Assembly: GCA_907165065.1 (NCBI GenBank)
Contig: OU015529.1
Span: forward strand, 9,185,554-9,249,553
Length of the DNA stretch: 64,000 nucleotides
Direction of reading: 5' to 3'
From: Caprimulgus europaeus
Lineage: Eukaryota > Chordata > Aves > Caprimulgiformes > Caprimulgidae
The first letter of the stretch is position 1, and each line of letters starts with the position of its first letter. The notes beneath the pieces were generated by a model. The model was not told where the DNA came from and did not search any database. It was given only the letters and a program-made list of their open reading frames with translations. Made by a program: the position numbers and the translations under genes. Shown one piece after another: positions 53,601-64,000 of the stretch.

Positions 53601-56600
53601 TCACTTCAGAGCATCTTATGAAGTATTTCATAGTTTCATTTACACAACTAATAATTAAGATAATTGATAGAAAGCAAATAGGGAAGCAACATTGAATGTG
53701 TGTATTTCTAGTAGTGTTCAGCACAATTAATTTTCCATACTAAATAATTAAAATTTATGGACTAATGCAGATGAACCTCATCCTATTTATCTTATAGACA
53801 ACATGAAATTTGCTTTACGAGGTAGAAATTCAGGTCAAAATTAAAACACTGCCCAAATTCCAAGTGAGGATAAAATAAGACTTGAATAACTTCATATCTA
53901 ATTACAACTTAAAAGATAAACTTGAATGCTGTGATTGCAATCTGTAACTTTGTCAGCATTACCTCTTGTTGTTCTACCTTGTTTTTATCATTATGGAATA
54001 TATACATGACAAGGCAATCAATCATCAAACCAAAACATTTGATATTTAATGTGTAGCACTAATAATCCCAGAAAAAACAATTCTCATCTAAATTTTAAAA
54101 AATAGTGTTCTCAGCTAAGGAAACTTTGTTAGATCTTGTGTTTGTATGAGAGTTTGTGTGTGTATAAATATAAATATGTTTGCAAACTTGTCAAACAATT
54201 GGCAAAACCATGAGGAAGCACAAGGCAACAGAAATTAAAGGTAATGCAAAACAAAACAAGTGTTCAATAGTTTTCACTCAGAATTATGATGTAAAGTATT
54301 ATCTTGCAAAAGCAAGACAGCTCATGGAAATCAGTGTATGGAATTGGATAACAGCACAATTTTATTGTAGTAACAAAATTCAAATAATGTATTGTCCTTC
54401 CAAAACAGAGACAAGAATCTCTACACAAGAACACTGGGAAACAAAAGACCCAAGACATTAACTTGCAATTTAAGCAGTACGCATTTTATTAAATATATTA
54501 AATTATACCATTTGTCATATTCTAGCAAATATTGTACCTAAATTTTATGCAAAAAGGGAAGGAATTGCTTAGAATTAATAGAACCTATTACTCTAGCTTC
54601 GTGTTATTCTATATTCAGTTTAATCTAAAAAGGTGGATGTGAGGGAAAACTAGAATAAAATGCATCATAAACTTATTAACATCACACACATTATCCTTGC
54701 TAAAGCAACTATAAAGAAAATTACCATTATATGAAGACTCTATAATGAGCTGTGCAATTAGTTAAACTTGAAGACCAAGTTAATATGAGAACCATAATGC
54801 AAGTAAAAAGCTGGACAGAAATGAGACCAAGAGGTTGCCCATAAGAAAATGTCTCAGTCTGTATGGGGATTAACATGGGAAAGTGGAGGTTGTCAAAAGC
54901 TGATCTTATAAAGCTACTTAATGATGGCACAAGTATGGTAGTGTCATTTACTGATGGCACATAGCTGTTCGTGCTGTTAGAGATAAATATACCCCATGCA
55001 AAGAGCTAAGTGATTTTGATGCTCAAGTAACAGAAAAGAGATTAAACTTTGTAATTTAGTCTGTAAAAATCACGTAGTTAGAAGTGAGGGGAATAATTTT
55101 AACTAGTCCACTTGAGAAGATAATTAAAACAACTGCAGAATGACCGTATGCCACCAATGGGGTACAGCAGGGGGGAAGGACAAAAACAAACAAAAAACCA
55201 TAAATGATCCTACAGTGTGGGATTTCCAGAGAGCAGGCAGTGATACAGATGTGGGATTCCAGAAGCACTCAGGCAGAAATAGTATCACAGCACAGGAGAC
55301 AAGCAAAGCCATAGCCAGGAAACAGAGTAAGAAAGATTAAACTAGAACATGAACAGAGAATTTGAGTAGGAGATATAAGAGCCTAGTAAGAAGACACTTA
55401 TTTATCCCAGCATAATGAAGTCCAAGGTAAAAATATGACATTCTCTGTATGTACAAAGAGGCCAAAATGAAAAGCAAACGGAGAGAGAACAGCTCTTTTG
55501 ACTAAGTAACTATATGCACACAAAACCAGGCACACATCAGTATTTAGAGTAACAGTCTGAATTCAGTCTGAAATGCGAGATTCAAGAACCTTTTAACATG
55601 CTCATGGCATATTTAGTTACAAAATACTGCCATTTCACTCCACAGAGTTTACTAAAGATTCTTTTACCTAAATCAGATAAACAAAGTCATTAAGGTGTGC
55701 TTTTAAAAAATATCTGCTCAAGTTTTAAATTTTTCTGCTAGAGTTGTTCACGGGGTTTTGGGGTGGGTTTCTTGGTTTTGGTTTGTTCAGTGGTTTGTTT
55801 TGTTTAACACATAACACACCCCTCCATATAAAATAGTCCTGAGTATAATAAACTAGGTGTTTGACACATATAGGTAGCAAGGCTTTAATTTTACTGCAAT
55901 AATTAAAAAAACAAAAGCATTATATTATGTTTTTACACAGTTTTTAGGTCCCTACAAACAACTGATTACTTTGCCCCTAAAATAGCGTACATGCACTAGT
56001 GCAGTAACCCTGCAAGAGTGGGGGAACAGAGGAAAAAACAAAAAAGAAAGAGATGAACCCTTTGCAGAGATGTCAACAGCCAGCAATTTCAATCATTCTG
56101 GTTGGTAACACCAGACAAAAATCTAGAGGAAAAGGAAGAGCGGAGCTCATAGATTGAAGCAGGAAAAAAAAAAAAAAAACCAAACAACAGTATTCAAGCC
56201 TAAATTGCAAGTCAAAACGCTGAGCCTTGCTGTCCAGTCCTGAAGACACCTGTTCCTAACACTTTCATTTTTCCACGTTGCAGCTTGTGAACTCTTCAAC
56301 AGCTGTGCTTCCAGGCATTCATGAAAGGGTGCAGCCATCCTTGTTGTATGAAGTTGGGTGTCACTCCTACCCTAACACAGGAATCTACCTACCTAATTCC
56401 TCCGAGTTCTTGATAGGCAGTCTGGGAACAGAGCTCACAGAAATGTAGTGGCAGTGATTTTATTTTAAAAAATGAGCACATAAGGAGAAGATGAAACTCT
56501 TCCTCCTCCTCCTTCCCACTCTCATTCAGCAATGCAATGAGCAGAGGCACTGGCCCCAAATAAGGGAAGGTTTGCAGTACAGCTGCTTCAAGCCAAACAA

Positions 56601-56674
56601 CTAACAGCGTGGAATCTAGACTTCCCTGTAGACTCTAGAAAATTCTGTTTTCAAGTATATTTGTATATACATAC

Positions 56675-57627
56675 TGTGGTGTTTAACCACAGAAGGGCCA
56701 TGTGGTGAGATGGGATGGGAGACACAACAAAGAGGACACAGGATTAGGAATGAAGGACAGGGATGGCTCACTCACCAGTTATGGTCACAGGCAAAACAGA
56801 CTCAACGTGGGGAAGAAAAATCAATTTAATTCGTTGCCATTCACCTCTGTAATGCAGTGAGACAAAACAACCACATCTTACAACACCTTCCCCCATCCCT
56901 CCCTTCTTCCCAGCTCAAATCACTTTGCTCCTGATTTCTCTACCTTCCCAGCCCAGGCACAGAGTACAGGGAATGGGGGTTGCAGTCAGCTCATCTCTGC
57001 TGCTCTTCGTGGCATGAAAGTCCCGGAACAAGATGTTCCAAAGCTTCCCATGGAGTCATGGACCTCTTTGGGCTCAGCTCCTGGCCTCCAGTCCAGCGCA
57101 TCTCCTCACGCCCCCGCTCTGGGGGTCCACCCCGGCTCTGTCACTGAGCATCTCTCAGTGTCTCAATTCAGTCACACTTGCTCTCAGGCTCAGCTTCTCT
57201 GCCCCAGCATGGAGTCCTCCACAGCCTACACGTGGGTATCCGCTCCACCGCTGAACCTCCATGGCCTGCAGGGACCTCCTTTACCTTCTCCTGCTCCATG
57301 CAGTTGAACTGGGTGTCTGAGGTTCTCCGCCCTCCCTTCCTCCTCCTTCCTCCTGGTAACGAAGCTCTCTCTTTGTTTAGGCTGATGGTCATCTTTTGTT
57401 CAGGTCAATGGCCTCTCCTCCAGGGTCTCTCCACCTTCTTCTTTTCAGGACAGTCCTTCCCCTCACAAATGTGGATTCACAGAGACGTTTCTCTAGTGCT
57501 CACTGGCCCAGCCTGGGCTGGGGGGATACGCTCTGGAGCCAGGGAAGCTTTTGCAAGGCTTCTCACAAGGTGGCCCCTTCCCCCACTACCAAAAACGGCC
57601 CCACCCCACACACACAAACCCAACACA
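56675..57627. mobile_element. ERV-type LTR, probably solo, diverged
   Basis: About 950 bp of GC-rich sequence starting TGTGGTGTTTAACC. It matches a long LTR family that I recall from bird genomes, in order: ctcactcaccagttatggtc (56768), ggcaaaacagactcaacg (56791), aatttaattcgttgccattc (56824), cacctcttccccc-type block (56884), gggaatgggggttgcagtca (56969), repeated 'ggagtcc...cacgtggg...ctccac' blocks (57209-57280), and an end at ccactaccaaaaacggcccc then aaacccaacaca. No gag, pol or env relic was seen next to it, so a solo LTR is likely. Orientation and target duplication are unresolved because a CA microsatellite covers the right edge. Confidence 0.65.
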
Positions 57628-57676
57628 CACACATAGATACACAAGTAGATACACACACTCACACATATATAGAGAG
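57604..57676. repeat. CA/TA-rich microsatellite
   Basis: An interrupted run of cacaca, with aaaccc and tagatacacaa interruptions, ending in tatatagagagatat. It overlaps the right edge of the LTR. Confidence 0.85.
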
Positions 57677-57762
57677 ATATCCAGTTTAGAAATAATTTGC
57701 TTTTATATGCAAGACTTCACCTTTAAACTCATAAATCCCTGCTGCTTTACAGACAAGCCTTT

Positions 57763-57832
57763 TTAATTAATCCCAACTTGCCTGCCTTCTTAATTAATCC
57801 CAACTTGCCAGAATGCAGAGAAGGCAGGCAAG
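57763..57832. repeat. 20-bp direct repeat with 14-bp inverted repeat
   Basis: ttaattaatcccaacttgcc occurs at 57763-57782 and 57790-57809. The junction cttgcctgccttct (57777-57790) is the exact reverse complement of agaaggcaggcaag (57819-57832), so the region could fold as a stem with the second copy in the loop. Confidence 0.9.
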
Positions 57833-59524
57833 ACATTAGAAAAATCAAAGCACGTAAAAAGAAAAAAAAAATTAAAAGACTACAATACTTCAGGAACTAG
57901 GCTTCATCAAGAAGCTTCATGTTAAAATAAAAAATGACATATTGAGGCAAAAGCACCTAGCAATTTTAAAAGCTTACATTTAGATAACAGAACATTACAA
58001 TACTCTGCAAATGAGAACTATAATTAACATAGCAAGAGGACCAAATAATTTTCATTTATCCCACAAACAAATACAACATTAATTGCTATTTGCAATTTCT
58101 AATGCAAGGCCCAATAGTGTCCTACAAAAATTGAACTATACTAGAAATAATAAAGGAAGTTCAACATTTATGTTCATTCAAACTTGACAGCTCTAATATC
58201 TAATTTTCATTCTCAGTGTTGGTCACATTTATTTTTTGGTGAATGAAAACTCCCTGTTGCCCTTTCCCTCCTCCACAGGGCTCAGAGTTACCTCTTTACC
58301 CTGCTGTTTGGAGTTATGTCTTTTTAGCAGTTCCAGACAACTGTAACACTCATCTAAAGAACAAAAGAAATTATATTTTTTTAAGAAAGTAACAGAGCTT
58401 TGATGATAACTGAAGAATTATAAACTTAAACCATATTTTACAAATCCTACTTATTTTCTCCTACTAATAATTCAAGTCACTAATTTTATCTTAAACTTAC
58501 AGCAATAGTTCAGTCATTGCTCAAACATGTCATTTTGGTGACATAACTGTGCATTAATGGTGAAAGACCATCAATGACCATCAGTGAGGTGGTGGTTCAT
58601 ACTTGTAAACTTCTCTCCAGGGTGAATGTGCTCCAGTATCACTGAACTCCCTCCACAAAAAAACACACGAGGCTTGCAGCTCCAGAATTAGAGGTTTAGA
58701 AACAATCTGATTATTGTTAATTTCCTAAATTGTGAGGAACTAAAATTAAAACAGAGCTGTAGTGAGGCAGCATAGCTTCTTTCCCTTCCAGTTAGCAGAG
58801 AACCGAGGTGAGTGGGAGCTTTTATAAGAGATTCACAAGTGACTGATCTAAGTCATAAAAGAAGCAAAGTATTTTATTTCAGCACTTACATACACTGGAG
58901 AGAAGCCAGCTCAAAAGAAAACAAAGCTGCAGTAGCTGAGCCAAGAAATGGCAAAGCATAGGTAAAGTTTTAGCTATGCAATGAAGGATGCTACAAAGTC
59001 TTGGGTCATTTAGACATTTTTTTTTCCTTATATGTAAATTGTTATTTAGAATTATTATTTAAATTAAAGGAAAAACAAAGTAACTATTTTGTTGTGCATT
59101 TCATTAAGTACTGCATTGCTAGTATAGCTTAGTAACAAAACATCCTCTCCTTTTATCTGTTAATTTCTAATGCTATTTATGTATCCTCCCTCTGTTCAGT
59201 CCACCTCCCCCATTAGATTATGAAATTCAATCTATTTATGACAAAGTAAGCAATTTCATCACAGCAATATGAAAAAAAATCATAAATTCTCTGCAGATTT
59301 ATACAGCCATAAGAGATATAGCAAAAGAAAGCATATAATTTATTGTAAAGGCAATAAGAAAACCTCTAAAGCATTTTTCATAGAAATGAAATTCTCAAAC
59401 TCACTATCACACAGCAGTTTTTAAATAGAGACCATCCCTAACTACTCATTTCAGAGCTTTCAAAAAAAATCAATTTGATTGCCATTTTGCAAGGGAGTTT
59501 TTTTGATTGATTGTTTTACATTTG

Positions 59525-59546
59525 CCCCCCCCCACCCCCCACCCCC
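59525..59546 (-). repeat. C9AC6AC5 tract, G-quadruplex-prone on transcript strand
   Basis: The plus strand reads nine C, A, six C, A, five C. The minus strand, which is the ATRNL1 sense strand, therefore has runs of five, six and nine G separated by single T, enough for four G-triplets with short loops. Confidence 0.9.
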
Positions 59547-59967
59547 TAAGAATTTCATTATGATCTTACATTTATTGATTGTTGGGCATTTATTTTGATT
59601 CAGACTGCTTTTCCTTAAGATTTGGTATCTCAGGAAGAAACAAAACCAGACTCTAGCAACAAATACTGAGCTTTAATTCATACAGATAACCCCATTCTCT
59701 CAGGCTCCACTTTGAAAAATTCAATAAAATAATCTGATTATTAACAGTTTATAGCAGTTTGATACACTTGTTTCTGCATCCAGCCAAACAAACAGCAAAA
59801 GCTATCTGACAAACTACCTGAAAATAAGCAAGCTTCTCAAGTTTTTCTGGGAAAGTTATAATTTATCCACGGGATGTTAGATAAGCAAATAAAGCTCCAT
59901 GTGCAAATTACCTGAACATTACATAGACTAAAAGTTATTCTTCTAAGAATAATAATTGAGGCAGACT

Positions 59968-60111
59968 TCCTCCCTGGAAGTGTTCAAGGCCAGGTTGGAT
60001 GAGGCTTTGAGCAACCTGGTCTAGTGGAAGGTGTCCCTGCTGATGGCAGGGGGCTTGGAACTGGGTGAGCTTTAAGGTCCCCTCCAACCCAAACCATTCT
60101 GTGATTCTAAT
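59968..60111 (+). mobile_element. CR1 LINE 3' end, short young copy
   Basis: A 144-bp CR1 end: cctccctggaagtgttcaag, gccaggttggatgaggcttt, gagcaacctggtctagtgga, ccattctgtgattcta. It is very similar to 32210-32364. A 7-bp gcagact occurs on both sides (59961-59967 and 60112-60118), a candidate target duplication. Confidence 0.95.
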
Positions 60112-63100
60112 GCAGACTCGGTTCTGAGCGTGAGCCATTGCAACCTGGCCTAGATGATGTTTAAGAAATAATACAGTTGTATATGGGAACAGTATATAAT
60201 TGGCACATGAAAGGCCCTGCTTGAGGTTTTTGGTCCACAACAAAATAAGAAACTAGAGCTTCTTCTGAGGCACAGAGGGCAAAAAGTCTAGGACTCTGAA
60301 AGGCTGACTGAGGCGGCCTAAGAGTACTCACAGGACTCTTGCAAAGACGTCCTCAGTCTTTGAGCCAGACAGAGCAAATCCCTCAATGGAATTCTTCCAA
60401 ACAGAATGAGATCCCTTGGAGCTGAGACAACTTCTGCTAGAAATGTCAGTTCCAGCAGGATCTGCACTATCCAAAGTATAGTGAAAAAGGAAAGCTGATC
60501 AGATCTACTGACCTTCATAAACTGCACTTCTTTTCTACCCGAGTTTTTTTCCCTGCCATGTAGGAAAACTTGAAATCTTTGGAAGATGTTCAATCACCAC
60601 ATATTTCCATCACAAATGACCCTCTACATATAATTTAAAATTTCCTGGTTTAATGTTTTAAGTGCTGATACTTGCTGGTCAGATGCATTTGTCAAGTTAC
60701 CTAATACAGAAGACTTTTCTATTCCCGCAGTCCTGAAAATTCAGTCCATCAGACACAAACAGAAGAACTTACTTCAGGTACAAACCTGGTCATCACTAAA
60801 TCAGACAACTAAATGAAATCTGATAACATTTTTGGACATCTACAAAAGCCTGTTGCTTGATTCCTAGAACATCAAGTTATATCTAGTACCAACAACAGAA
60901 AAGATCAGTTGAGAGATGTGTCTCCCATGACATCGATAACTTCAGACCTTCTTGACAAACACATACACCACTACTGTGCAATGCAGACACGACTGTTTAA
61001 TTGCAAACAGGAGGAGAAATAATAAAATAAGATGTTGAATTAGTTAGACAAAGCAACAGAAGCAAGCTTAAACAGATACAGATTCAAACATTCTTATTTC
61101 ATACTAGTTGTACAAAAAACCCCACACACATTCAAATCTATTTTTCTTCTACCCTTCAGCATATAACCCTACATAACAAAGCAACATCCATCCCTCATGT
61201 TTTTCCTTCCATGCTCTTTAGCATAAATTCAAAAAACAACTCCTCCAAAATAATGGTCACACACCATAATCCAGTTTCTGTTTTGTTTTTCACGTGCTCA
61301 TTCTGTTCCACAGTAATATTGTAACTTCTCTTCTGCACCCAAAAACAGTAAAGTTCCCAGAGATTTCACAACAGCAACTTTTCTTATTTTTCTTAAAAAG
61401 TTTCTGACAAGGATAAGTTAAAAATATTTTAAGAGAGGATAAGGAATTCTACTTGAACAGAAGCTATATTTCCCTTCACCTGCATAAAACACGCTTAAGG
61501 AGAACATTGCCTTGGATGTCTCTAACTCAAGGAAAATGTTTGGAACCTTAATCCTAACTAAAAGCAGACAGCTAATAATTATTTTTCCTTCTGAGTGCGA
61601 CACTAATGTCATTAAATCACACTTACAAGTATTGTTTGTATAGTGAAGACATTCTTAGCATTGGACAACACCTTAACAGCTTGATTCTAAAAGTAGGAGG
61701 AAGATTAATACAATCCCCATCAGTTCATTAGGTGGAAATATTATTTCACCAACTTGCTTATTTTTATCATTTAAAAATCCCTCTGAAAAGAACTGATTGT
61801 ATCCAGCCACACAAACCTCAAAAGCATATGGCACGAAGTATCACAAACACTTATTGTCAGTGTCATTCTTCCTTCTTCTTATCCTGACATTCTTTTATTT
61901 GGGAAATTTCCTTTTTCTTCATTTTGCTGTAATTTAAAAATCAAAGACAAGCCCAACAGGCAAAGGAACTCAATGTTCTACAACATAACAAGGTGATGCA
62001 TATGTACATATATACACATTACATATTAAAATAAAATATTGCTGGATAATAAATATTTTACCACCTTTACAGGAAAGAATGCACTATTGTCATATAGACA
62101 TAATTTTGAGTCTGATTCTCCATTCCATTATACAAGTCTCCTAAAGTTTACCTTCAAATTAAAGATCTGACCCTGAAGAGATTAATTACAACAGCTTAAG
62201 ACTACAGCAATTGAGAGTAAGGCCTGCAGTCTAATTGCAAGTGCAAAGTTATGAACAGTCTTGTTATTCCTTGTTATACAACACACATTAATTTAATATA
62301 AATAAAAAATTAATACCATTTTTCTTAATAATTTTATTATAAATATTAGTTATATTAATTAAATTGTTAAATTAAATAATTAATTTTTTTCTTACAACTA
62401 TCATTAAATCCATAAATGATTTCTGGTGGTGTATACCTTCATAAAAATTAACCTGTCTCAAAAATACCCCAAGAAATGCTTCCTAGCCTGAATCAATTAA
62501 AAGCCCAAAATCTTATTTTGTGGACATGCTCAAATTTCATTTCTTTCTACAACACTCCTACTTTGCAGAGAGTGACCTCCTTAGAGAGAGTTTCTTTCAA
62601 ATCCCACCTCAAGCAAATACTTCTGCAAGTACGTGGAACCTCTGAACTGAGTTCATTATCCACACAGCTTCTGAAAATTACTTTCTGAAGAAGTCTATTG
62701 CCCCCTTCCCAAACTTCAACGTGATTAATTCAATGAGCAAATATATATAGTATACATGCAGACATCACACGTATCCACACGGCTATGCGATTTTCTCTTT
62801 GCTGCCTGAGCAAATAACTTTGGAGTTATAAAGCAAATGTGCACACAAAAGTCTAAAGAACTGCACAACTGAATCTGGACCAAATAAAATTCAACATAAG
62901 GGGAAAATTTAAATAAAAAAACCAAAACCACAACTAAAAATCCTTCTGATATTCTTAAGTACAGACAATATCCTCCAACACTCTCACACCTGTATCAAAA
63001 AATCCACCCTTAAGATTCACAGCAGCAAGCAGGCCAGATTTATGCAGCCTGTAACCAAGCTACCATTGAAATCTCGTGCAGGTATGCCTGAAACAGTATT

Positions 63101-64000
63101 ACTGGCTCATTCTGTTGAGCACATGCACAAATAAAAACATGTAATGATAGCATGTATTGACCAGAATATACAACTTCTGCACAGCAATATGCTTTCACAC
63201 AAATCTGCTGATCTCAGTTCCATAATTCCCTTCAGAGCCATGGTTTGCAGGCTCCTAGACATTTCCATTCAGATTTTTAACAGCATTTTCCACTTTTCCC
63301 TGGAAGCAGTGATAAGATATTTTAGACTAGAATGTCTTCTTAACTGTAAAGCAAGTATGTTCTACCATGGGGAATGTAATAAGCAAAGAACAGAGACTTC
63401 AATGAGGATGATTAGCTGCAGTTAAAAATAGAAACAAACAGAAAAAAAGGCATCCTATCATTTACACTATCTTATCAGAACACTTATATTTCATGAACAC
63501 ATGAACACTGAGGATGAGCTTGCATATCTTACAGGCTGACATCATCTCAGAAAGCCTATTAAATAATTCTGGTCTGCTAAAAACAAACAAAAAAGAAAAA
63601 AAAATTGAGAGAAAGACTCAAAAATATAATGAGAAAGTTCTCAACAGGAAAGAAACCCCCAAAAGCTGCTTTTTTCATTAATTTGTAGATTTTTAAACAT
63701 AGGATACCTGAAAATTTCCTTCATCAAATGGTGTTTTATTCAAAAGAAGTATGCCTTCAAGTACCACCAGAATAAGTGACACTATACACTGAAGTCTAAG
63801 CCTCCAACAGTGTAACTGTGAGAACAAAGACGATTTCCTCTACTAAAGATCTTGCACAGCTTATGCTCATACTCACCAAAACTAGGAAATGTTTGTTTTG
63901 TCATTCTCCCAACCACAAAGCATAATAATTTACCTCCATACACAGTGAATTCCATACAGACAAGAAGGAAACTTGTAGATTATTGTTACAACATAAACCA

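Larger units (their letters stand above)
33054..64000 (-). other. ATRNL1: ATRNL1 intron upstream of the first visible CUB exon (partial)
   Basis: Nearly 31 kb lies upstream of the first visible exon. I searched the minus strand for the N-terminal cysteine-rich EGF exon and the signal-peptide exon and found no match, so I treat this as one intron; the gene start is probably outside the window. Contents are two old CR1 copies (33628-34560, 39060-39720), a young CR1 (59968-60111), an ERV-type LTR (56675-57627), and simple repeats. Stretches such as 40500-43400, 44500-50600, 50700-56600 and 60120-64000 show nothing I can identify beyond low-complexity tracts. Confidence 0.7.

Noticed and set aside
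57014..57636. Open frames in a GC-rich block, up to 152 codons
   Set aside because: They overlap the ERV-type LTR and arise from its CT-rich sequence; no viral or host domain is seen.
60318..60593. A 91-codon minus-strand open frame
   Set aside because: No recognised family, no supporting splice context and not part of the CR1 copy next to it; treated as chance.
1..64000. Assignment of the gene to ATRN instead of ATRNL1
   Set aside because: The EGF start INSCPNNC and the linker ESYWILPNVKPF fit ATRNL1 as I remember it, while ATRN differs at both places.
1..64000. CRISPR arrays, rRNA, tRNA or bacterial-type operons
   Set aside because: No regularly spaced repeats, no rRNA or tRNA signatures and no clustered prokaryotic-type genes were seen.

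Overview
The window looks like avian nuclear DNA. It is AT-rich, has no operon-like coding, and carries CR1 LINEs with the ATTCTATGATTCTATG-type 3' ends typical of birds. It also carries an LTR sequence that I recognise from memory as common in bird genomes. I cannot name the species.

The only gene I can support is ATRNL1 (attractin-like 1), read on the minus strand, so its 5' end lies towards high coordinates. Six internal exons are visible, all with GT-AG boundaries and with codon phases that join without a break: 33053-32970, 30680-30567 and 28406-28278 (CUB domain), 25372-25164 (two EGF-like modules), and 13320-13146 and 11869-11782 (start of the kelch repeats). Together they give 799 coding bases, about 266 residues. 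The product is expected to be a large type I membrane glycoprotein, and this part lies in its extracellular region. The first exon(s), with signal peptide and N-terminal EGF module, and the rest of the kelch, PSI, C-type lectin, laminin-EGF and membrane parts were not found here.

Layout: 1-11781 is the intron after the last visible exon. It holds a CR1 copy, an old CR1 split by a younger CR1, and a GC-rich repeat candidate. 11782-33053 holds the six exons and five introns, with several old CR1 pieces, a 0.7-kb younger CR1, a near-perfect 38-bp-arm hairpin and a possible degenerate LTR. 33054-64000 is upstream intron with two long old CR1 copies on the minus strand, one short young CR1, a roughly 950-bp ERV-type LTR and simple repeats.

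I did not find a new multigene system. The most useful leads are the nested CR1 insertion with candidate target duplications, the 82-bp paired segment 2 kb apart, the long hairpin, the weak splice donor after the 88-bp exon, and a G-quadruplex-prone tract on the transcript strand.
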